DNA of 64,000 bases from Curtobacterium sp. 458 (GTDB lineage Bacteria; Actinomycetota; Actinomycetes; Actinomycetales; Microbacteriaceae): assembly GCF_030406605.1 (NCBI RefSeq), contig NZ_CP129104.1, positions 1,376,072 to 1,440,071 on the forward strand, read 5' to 3'. Both the position numbers and the translations under genes were made by a program. Numbering within the stretch: position 1 is the first letter of the stretch; each line of letters starts with the position of its first letter. The notes beneath the pieces are model-generated. The model was not told where the DNA came from. It saw only the letters and a list, made by a program, of their open reading frames with translations, and ran no database searches. Of this stretch, positions 58,778 to 64,000 are shown one piece after another.

Positions 58778-59466
58778 TGCCCACGCACGAGTACGAGCGC
58801 CTCGCGCGCACCGCCCTGCTCGAGGTCACGCCGGACTCGACCGTCGGCGCCTTCGTCGACGCCGTGGACGAGGGCGACGACGTCGTCTCGCTCCGCTTCG
58901 CCAACCGGATGCCGGGGTACCCCGGCTGGCGGTGGACGGTGTCGGTCGCGAAGATCGGCGACGACGAGCCGACCGTGCTCGAGGTCGAGCTCATGCCCGG
59001 CGACGGCTCGCTCGTCGCGCCCGAGTGGGTGCCCTGGTCCGAGCGACTCGCGGAGTACCGCGCCGCGCAGGAGGGCGAGGACGGCCACGGGGACGACGAC
59101 GAGTCCGACGAGGACGACGACGAGTCGGACGACGACGAGGACGCCGACTACGACGACCCGGACGACGACGAGGCCGACGACGATGAATCGGACGACGACG
59201 ACGACGACGACTTCGACACCGACGAGGACGACCTGAGCGAGTCGGACGACGACGACCTCGACGGCGTGGACGTCGACGAGCTCGACGACGCGGCGGACTC
59301 CGACGACGACGAGTCGGACGAGGACGACACCGAGCCGGAGCCGGTCGCGCCGCCGCGCGCACGCCGGCGACGCGCGCAGCGCGTCCGCCCCGTCGACCCG
59401 GACGACGACCTCGAGGTCGACCGTCTCGACGTGAGCGAGGTCGACCCGGACCACCACCGGTCCTGA
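58777..59466 (+). CDS. DUF3027 protein with acidic tail
   Basis: 229 aa. The first about 100 residues are the globular DUF3027 domain (SLRFANRMPGYPGWRWTVSVA, VPWSERLAEYR). Then comes a very long Asp/Glu/Ser tract (about residues 107-190), ending in an Arg-rich patch and a further acidic tail. Nucleic-acid mimicry or RNA polymerase association is possible. Role unknown. Paired with the cold-shock gene. Confidence 0.85.
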   Translation: MPTHEYERLARTALLEVTPDSTVGAFVDAVDEGDDVVSLRFANRMPGYPGWRWTVSVAKIGDDEPTVLEVELMPGDGSLVAPEWVPWSERLAEYRAAQEGEDGHGDDDESDEDDDESDDDEDADYDDPDDDEADDDESDDDDDDDFDTDEDDLSESDDDDLDGVDVDELDDAADSDDDESDEDDTEPEPVAPPRARRRRAQRVRPVDPDDDLEVDRLDVSEVDPDHHRS

Positions 59467-59505
59467 CGCGACGCGCGTCGTCCGCGACGCGACCGGCAAC
59501 GAACG

Positions 59506-59537
59506 GGAGGCGCGGTGCCAGCTGGCACCGCGCCTCC
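59506..59537. repeat. GGAGGCGCGG palindrome family, perfect copy
   Basis: Perfect 32-bp palindrome, GGAGGCGCGGTGCCAG and its complement. It lies between the convergent DUF3027 and serC genes and is likely a bidirectional terminator. Confidence 0.88.
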
Positions 59538-59554
59538 AGTGTGTCGTCAGCGCG

Positions 59555-60673
59555 TCAGCGCGACAGCTCGCCCACCACGTACTCGATCGCCTTGGTGAGC
59601 TGCGCGACGTCCGCCGGCTCGATCGCCGTGAAGGTCGCGATCCGGAGCTGGTTGCGGCCGAGCTTCCGGTACGGCTCGGTGTCGACGATGCCGTTCGCGC
59701 GGAGCGTCGCGGCCACGGCCTTGGCGTCGATCGCGTCGTCGAGGTCGATCGTCGCGACCACCTGCGACCGGTGCGACGGCTCCGCCACGAACGGCGTCGC
59801 GAAGTCGACCGACGCTGCCCAGTCGTAGATCGTCCCGGAGGACTGCTTCGTGCGGGCGTCGGCCCACGCGATGCCGCCCGACTCGTTGATCCAGCGGACC
59901 TGGTCGTCGAGGAGGAGCAGGGTCGCGAGTGCCGGGGTGTTCAGCGTCTGGTCGAGCCGCGAGTTGTCGACCGCGTTCTTCAGGGACAGGAACTCCGGGA
60001 CGTAGCGGCCCGAGGCGGCGATGCGCTCAACCCGCTCGATCGCGGCGGGGGAGAACAGCGCGAGCCACAGCCCGCCGTCGGACGCGAAGTTCTTCTGGGG
60101 CGCGAAGTAGTAGACGTCGGTCGCGGCCACGTCGAAGGCGGCACCGCCGGCAGCGCTCGTGGCGTCCACCACGGTGAGCGCGCCGTCGTCACCCTGCGCG
60201 CGGACCACCGGGGCCATGACGCCGGTCGAGGTCTCGTTGTGCGGGTAGGCGTAGACGTCGACGCCCTCGACCGGTTCGAGGGCGGCGAGCGAACCGCCCG
60301 GGGCCTCGATGACGTGCGGCGCCTCGAGCCACGGTGCGGCGACGGCCTTGGCGAACTTCGAGCCGAACTCGCCGAAGGACAGGTTCTCGGCGCGGCGCTC
60401 GACGAGCCCGAAGGCGGCGGCGTCCCAGAACGCGGTCGAACCGCCGTTGCCGAGCACGACCTCGTAGCCGTCCGGCACCTGGAACAGGTCGGCGATGCCC
60501 TGTCGGACGCTGCCGACGAGGTCCTTCACGGGCTTCTGCCGGTGGGAGGTGCCGAGGATCGTCGCCCCGCGCGTCACGAGGGACTCGAGCTGCGCGCCAC
60601 GGATCTTGGACGGGCCACAGCCGAAGCGTCCGTCGGTCGGGAGGAGGTCGGACGGGATGACGATGTCTGCCAT
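59555..60673 (-). CDS. serC: Phosphoserine aminotransferase
   Basis: 372 aa. DGRFGCGPSKIRGAQL at the start and the PLP-lysine in FAPQKNFASDGG are typical of the actinobacterial form. VDATSAAGG includes the PLP-binding Asp. It makes 3-phosphoserine in serine biosynthesis and feeds GlyA. Confidence 0.96.
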   Translation of the reverse strand: MADIVIPSDLLPTDGRFGCGPSKIRGAQLESLVTRGATILGTSHRQKPVKDLVGSVRQGIADLFQVPDGYEVVLGNGGSTAFWDAAAFGLVERRAENLSFGEFGSKFAKAVAAPWLEAPHVIEAPGGSLAALEPVEGVDVYAYPHNETSTGVMAPVVRAQGDDGALTVVDATSAAGGAAFDVAATDVYYFAPQKNFASDGGLWLALFSPAAIERVERIAASGRYVPEFLSLKNAVDNSRLDQTLNTPALATLLLLDDQVRWINESGGIAWADARTKQSSGTIYDWAASVDFATPFVAEPSHRSQVVATIDLDDAIDAKAVAATLRANGIVDTEPYRKLGRNQLRIATFTAIEPADVAQLTKAIEYVVGELSR

Positions 60674-60789
60674 GGAGCGATCCTACCGGCGCGGTATCCC
60701 AGGGCATTCCTTGACCCTTGCAAGTGTTGGTCCTTCAGTGTCACCACGAACAAGTAGGGTGGCGGGACCTGAGACCAGAGAGGCGGACC

Positions 60790-61491
60790 GTGACCGATCT
60801 CGTCGACACCACGGAGATGTACCTGCGCACGATCCTCGACCTCGAGGAAGAAGCGATCATCCCGCTGCGCGCCCGCATCTCGGAGCGCCTCGGTCACTCG
60901 GGTCCCACGGTCTCGCAGACCATCGCCCGCATGGAACGTGACGGCCTCGTCGTCGTGTCCGGCGACCGCCACCTCGAGCTCACGACCGAGGGGCGTTCCC
61001 GAGCGACCCACGTCATGCGCAAGCACCGTCTCGCCGAGCGGCTGCTCTCCGACGTCATCGGGCTCGACTGGGCGTTCGTCCACGACGAGGCCTGCCGCTG
61101 GGAGCACGTGATGAGCGAGCAGGTCGAGGTCCGGCTGCTCGAGATGCTCGGCAACCCGACGGAGTCGCCGTACGGCAACCCGATCCCGGGGCTGGCCGAG
61201 ATCGGCGGGCCGGACGCCGGCGGCTTCCTCGACGGCGTGCAGAACATCGTCACCGCGACCGAGGGCACCGACGCCGTCGCGACGGGCACGATCCGCCGCC
61301 TGGGTGAGCCGGTGCAGTTCGAACCCGAGCTCCTCCACCAGCTGCGGACCGCCGGGGTCATGCCCGGTCGGGTCGCGAGCGTGCAGCGCGCGGGCGCCTA
61401 CGTCGCGGTGCGGGTCGACGGCGAGGACTCGGGCATCGAGCTCCCGAGCGAGGTCGCACAGCACGTGTACATCGAACGCGGCGACGCCTGA
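60790..61491 (+). CDS. DtxR/IdeR-family metalloregulator
   Basis: 233 aa from GTG 60790 with RBS GAGAGG. N-terminal winged helix (TTEMYLRTILDLEEE ... HSGPTVSQTIARMERDGL), dimerisation and metal-binding domain (HDEACRWEHVMSEQVE), then a C-terminal SH3-like domain (GVMPGRVASVQ). It probably responds to Fe(II) or Mn(II); which metal cannot be decided here. Divergent from serC. Confidence 0.92.
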   Translation: MTDLVDTTEMYLRTILDLEEEAIIPLRARISERLGHSGPTVSQTIARMERDGLVVVSGDRHLELTTEGRSRATHVMRKHRLAERLLSDVIGLDWAFVHDEACRWEHVMSEQVEVRLLEMLGNPTESPYGNPIPGLAEIGGPDAGGFLDGVQNIVTATEGTDAVATGTIRRLGEPVQFEPELLHQLRTAGVMPGRVASVQRAGAYVAVRVDGEDSGIELPSEVAQHVYIERGDA

Positions 61492-61536
61492 CGTCCGCTC
61501 GCCTTTACCGTTCTGTTACAAAGTCCCCGTTTCATC

Positions 61537-61744
61537 TCGACAAGGTAACGACGGCCACGTACACTCGTGCGAGTCCCCGGGCCGACACCGAACCCGGGAA
61601 CCCGTGGCAGGACGTCTCGAACCCGTCTCCTGCCTCGATCGGAAACGATGACGAACGGATGGGGTTCCACGGCCCAGGTCAGGCGAGTCCCCAGCTCGTC
61701 GCGATGCCCCGGGCCGTGGTGACGAGGCGCCGGAGATCCCACCC
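61537..61744 (+). promoter_or_regulatory. Promoter and structured leader of NlpC/P60 gene
   Basis: A -35 TCGACA (61537-61542) and -10 TACACT (61560-61565) are 17 bp apart, giving a leader of about 170 nt. It can fold with CCGTGG/CCACGG (61602-61607, 61667-61672) enclosing GCAGGA/TCCTGC (61607-61612, 61628-61633) and ATCG-GAAA-CGAT (61638-61649). The piece GAACCCGTC...GCCTCG resembles part of the ydaO c-di-AMP riboswitch, known before such genes in actinobacteria. The match is partial. Confidence 0.45.
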
Positions 61745-62680
61745 TTGACGCTGAACGGTTCCGCCGCGGACGACCAGACCGCGAACCCGACGAACACCGC
61801 CGACGCCCCCACGGCCCTCCCCACCCGACGCACCGCGCGCGCTGCCGCCCCGCAGCCCGTGAAGACCGCACCGCTCGCCGGTGGGCGCCGTGCCGCACAG
61901 GCCGCCCAGCGCGCCGAGCAGGCGAAGGCCAGCTCGTCCGCCCGCAAGCGCCGGTTCCTCGCGCCCCTCGTCCTGACCGTCGCCGCCGGCATGTTCGGCA
62001 CGATGGCGGTCCCGGCAGCGTTCGCGTCGACCCAGCAGCCCTCGGACGCCGCTGCCGCCGCCCAGCGCCAGCTCCGCACGACCGGCGAGCAGAACTTCTC
62101 CGTGTCCGACGCGGTCGCCCTCGCCGGCACCAGCCGCGACGGCTACGGTGCGACGGCCCAGTCGACGCTCGACGCCGAGGCCGCGCAGCAGGCCGAGGCG
62201 AAGGCCGCGGCAGCTGCCGCGAAGCAGGCCGCCGCGACCGAGAAGGCCCGCGCGGCGACCGCCACGCAGTACGCCTCGTACTCGGGCCCGAGCGCCGCCG
62301 ACTACGTCGCGACCTCGACGGCCGCGAACACCCCGTTCTCACTGCCCGCCGTCGTCGCGACCGCGAAGCAGTACATCGGCACGCCGTACGTGTTCGGCGG
62401 CGCGGATCCGTCCGGGTTCGACTGCTCGGGCTACGTGATGTTCGTGTACGCGCAGTACGGCATCAACCTCGCGCACTCCGTGCCCCTGCAGGACCAGGCC
62501 GGCACCACGATCCCGGAGTCCGAGGCACAGCCCGGCGACGTCGTCATCTTCAACAACGAGGCGCACGACGGCTTCTACATGGGCAACGGCATGATCATGG
62601 ACGCGCCGAAGCCCGGCGGCTCCGTGTCGATCCGTCCGATCTGGACCAGCGACTACCACATCGTCCGCTTCGGGATCTGA
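61745..62680 (+). CDS. NlpC/P60 cell-wall hydrolase
   Basis: 311 aa from TTG 61745, supported by GGAG at 61732-61735. A long charged N-terminus leads to a signal/anchor segment (about residues 72-95, LAPLVLTVAAGMFGTMAVPAA). A coiled-coil Ala/Lys region follows, then the catalytic domain with DCSGYVMF (Cys), HDGFYMG (His) and IMDAPKPGG. Peptidoglycan endopeptidase. The long leader before it suggests riboswitch control. Confidence 0.92.
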   Translation: MTLNGSAADDQTANPTNTADAPTALPTRRTARAAAPQPVKTAPLAGGRRAAQAAQRAEQAKASSSARKRRFLAPLVLTVAAGMFGTMAVPAAFASTQQPSDAAAAAQRQLRTTGEQNFSVSDAVALAGTSRDGYGATAQSTLDAEAAQQAEAKAAAAAAKQAAATEKARAATATQYASYSGPSAADYVATSTAANTPFSLPAVVATAKQYIGTPYVFGGADPSGFDCSGYVMFVYAQYGINLAHSVPLQDQAGTTIPESEAQPGDVVIFNNEAHDGFYMGNGMIMDAPKPGGSVSIRPIWTSDYHIVRFGI

Positions 62681-62732
62681 CCCGGAGCCCTCCCTCCGGT
62701 CGACGCGGACGCGTCGAACCCGTGAACATCGC

Positions 62733-62772
62733 CGGAACCGGCCCGCACACCCTCGTGCCGGGCCGGTTTCCG
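62733..62772 (+). terminator. Terminator after NlpC/P60 gene
   Basis: Imperfect stem GGAACCGGCCCGCAC / GTGCCGGGCCGGTTTCC with one bulged base, followed by CCGACG. About 50 bp past the stop. Confidence 0.65.
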
Positions 62773-62821
62773 ACGTATCCTGACGCTGCACCGGCCCTTC
62801 GGCTGCGAGCAGGGAGACCTC

Positions 62822-62917
62822 ATGTCAGCGTTCCGCACGACCCGCACCATGGGTCGGCGCGCGCACGTCGACATATGGTCGACCACCGCCTGCGTGCACG
62901 AGCACGCCCCGTCATGA
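62822..62917 (+). CDS. Candidate 31-residue small ORF
   Basis: 31 aa from ATG 62822, RBS GGGAG spaced 6 nt, and a -10-like TATCCT (62777-62782) about 40 bp upstream. The peptide is basic and His-rich in its second half, with no membrane span. A hairpin (CGAGAGCAC / GTGCTCTTCG, 62918-62950) follows immediately. It may be a small protein or a leader peptide for the HNH gene. Unverified. Confidence 0.35.
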   Translation: MSAFRTTRTMGRRAHVDIWSTTACVHEHAPS

Positions 62918-63053
62918 CGAGAGCACTGCCCATCCGGGTGGTGCTCTTCGTGGTTCCGGGGCCGTGCGCGCGAGCGACGGTCACCTGCGCGACGCCCTGG
63001 TCCGGCGCACCCGCACCGCCTGGAAGCCGTCCAGGCACGTCGGAAGGGAAACC

Positions 63054-63548
63054 ATGCGCACTCTCGTCCTCAACGCCGGTTACGAGCCCCTCGCGGTGAT
63101 CTCGTTCCGACGGGCCCTCGTGCTGGTCATGAACCAGAAGGCCGCCATCGTCGCCGCCGACCTCGACCACCCGGTGACCGGGTCGACGTCGACGTACGAC
63201 CGTCCGTCCGTCATCATCCTCACCCGGTACGTGCGCATCCCGCACTCCAGACTCGTGCCCGTCTCCCGCCGCGGCGTCCTCCGTCGCGACGGCAACCGCT
63301 GCGCCTACTGCGACCGGCACGCCACCACGATCGACCACGTCCAGCCGAAGTCCCGCGGCGGGCAGGACTCGTGGGAGAACCTCGTCGCCTGCTGCCTGGC
63401 GTGCAACAACACCAAGGGTGACCGCACTCCGCAGGAGATGGGGTGGCGGCTGCGCTTCCGCCCGAGGGCGCCCCACGGCGCCTCGTGGGTCGTGCGCGGG
63501 ATCGAGCGTCCGCAGGCGGACTGGGACGAGTACCTGGTCGCCGCGTAG
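63054..63548 (+). CDS. HNH endonuclease-family protein
   Basis: 164 aa with RBS GGAAGGG. N-terminal LVLNAGYEPLAVISFRRA and LTRYVRIPH typify the conserved chromosomal HNH family. The HNH core has CAYC zinc ligands, TIDHVQPKSRGG, then NLVACCLACNNTKG. It is not near phage or toxin genes. Biological role unknown. Confidence 0.93.
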   Translation: MRTLVLNAGYEPLAVISFRRALVLVMNQKAAIVAADLDHPVTGSTSTYDRPSVIILTRYVRIPHSRLVPVSRRGVLRRDGNRCAYCDRHATTIDHVQPKSRGGQDSWENLVACCLACNNTKGDRTPQEMGWRLRFRPRAPHGASWVVRGIERPQADWDEYLVAA

Positions 63549-63572
63549 CGGCGCTGCTGTCGCAGCCAGGAG

Positions 63573-63616
63573 CGGACGGGAGGCGCGGTGCCCGCTGGCA
63601 CCGCGCCTCCCGTCCG
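63573..63616. repeat. GGAGGCGCGG palindrome family copy
   Basis: Perfect 20-bp arms CGGACGGGAGGCGCGGTGCC and complement, 4-nt loop CGCT. One difference from the 59506 copy in the 32-bp core. It lies between the HNH gene and tRNA-Arg. Confidence 0.88.
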
Positions 63617-63650
63617 TCACCTGGTCGCGCCCGCTAGAGTGGTCCAGCCA

Positions 63651-63725
63651 GCCTCTGTAGCTCAATGGAAGAGCAGTTCCGTCCTAAGGAAACGGTTGGG
63701 GGTTCGAGTCCCTCCAGGGGCACCA
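63651..63725 (+). tRNA. tRNA-Arg (CCU)
   Basis: GCCTCTG acceptor pairing with CAGGGGC, D arm AGCTCAATGGAAGAGC, anticodon loop GTCCTAA giving CCU, T arm GGGGTTCGAGTCCCTC, CCA encoded. A -10 TAGAGT (63635-63640) lies upstream. Confidence 0.95.
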
Positions 63726-63752
63726 AGCACCAAGCACCGAGCACCAGCGCCG

Positions 63753-64000
63753 TCAGGCAGCGGCCCGCTCGTCCTCGGGGCGGCGGCGCATCGCCGGGGA
63801 GCCGACCTCGGGCCCGCGGTACACCATGTCCATCGCGCCGATGCTCTCGGCCGGCGGGACGATCGCGTCGATCCGGTCGAGGACCTCGTCGGAGAGCACC
63901 ACGTCCACCCCGGCCAGGGTGTCCTCGAGCTGCTCCATCGTGCGGGGCCCGGCGATCGCCGACGTCACGCCCGGGTGCGCGATCGTGAACGCCATCGCGA
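63753..64000 (-). CDS. Aldo/keto reductase, 5' end outside window
   Basis: C-terminal part of about 82 residues, open at the window edge. The segment AFTIAHPGVTSAIAGPRTMEQLEDTL matches the NADPH-binding C-terminal part of aldo/keto reductases, and VLDRIDAIVPP is the typical last helix. It ends in a charged tail. The catalytic tetrad lies outside the window. Confidence 0.85.
   Translation of the reverse strand, partial: AMAFTIAHPGVTSAIAGPRTMEQLEDTLAGVDVVLSDEVLDRIDAIVPPAESIGAMDMVYRGPEVGSPAMRRRPEDERAAA

Overview
The window is chromosomal DNA of a very GC-rich actinobacterium. The phosphate block (pst genes, mutT1-ppk, mshD, a GlnR-like regulator, phoU, senX3-regX3), a mycothiol synthase, CarD, an IspDF fusion, RskA/SigK, and DUF3027, DUF3263 and DUF4032 proteins together point to Microbacteriaceae. 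Curtobacterium or a close relative is my best guess, made from gene content and not from a database. The DNA is densely coded. Many adjacent genes overlap by ATGA or GTGA. There is no rRNA, prophage, transposase or CRISPR array.

Layout. 1-2.6 kb: an MFS exporter, two MarR regulators and an NAD(P)-binding protein, with two palindromic operators. 2.6-6.4 kb: clpS-DUF2017, then a ZTP riboswitch controlling glyA-folD. 6.5-10.7 kb: Leloir galactose genes galKT, divergent from a DeoR-type regulator and galM. 10.7-14.2 kb: tRNA-Lys, small proteins, sigK-rskA. 14.6-31 kb: a phosphate region holding pstSCAB, mutT1-ppk, mshD with a GlnR-like regulator, phoU and senX3-regX3, with Pho boxes before pstS, ppk and phoU/senX3. 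Nitrobindin, YgfZ, gpmA and small membrane proteins lie inside it. 31-36 kb: a lipoprotein, carD, ispDF, cysS, rlmB. 36-45 kb: a DUF4032 protein, an MsiK-like ATPase, a DsbA-like protein, a zinc protease, gldA, nnrE, a hydrolase, an aldo/keto reductase. 45-51 kb: tRNA-Thr, msrB, GNAT, DUF2332, DUF3263, LytR_C, cspA, and groEL under two CIRCE operators. 51-64 kb: an endonuclease-like gene, a two-component system, an XPB-type helicase with its partner, a cold-shock protein, DUF3027, serC, a DtxR-family regulator, an NlpC/P60 hydrolase with a structured leader, an HNH protein, tRNA-Arg and a partial aldo/keto reductase.

Genes acting together: PstSCAB imports phosphate, PhoU and SenX3-RegX3 sense it, and Ppk stores it as polyphosphate. 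Ppk overlaps MutT1, which hydrolyses oxidised nucleotides. GlyA and FolD run one-carbon metabolism. GalK, GalT and GalM process galactose.

The least expected signals are non-coding. Three intergenic elements of about 110 bp share an exact geometry of four GGTCAC-type arms (36215, 50618 and 51764); two of them flank the endonuclease-like gene. A family of near-identical 32-bp palindromes sits behind genes. Nine 11-bp-phased units run into the senX3 -10 box. A dozen genes have a -10 hexamer placed for leaderless transcription.
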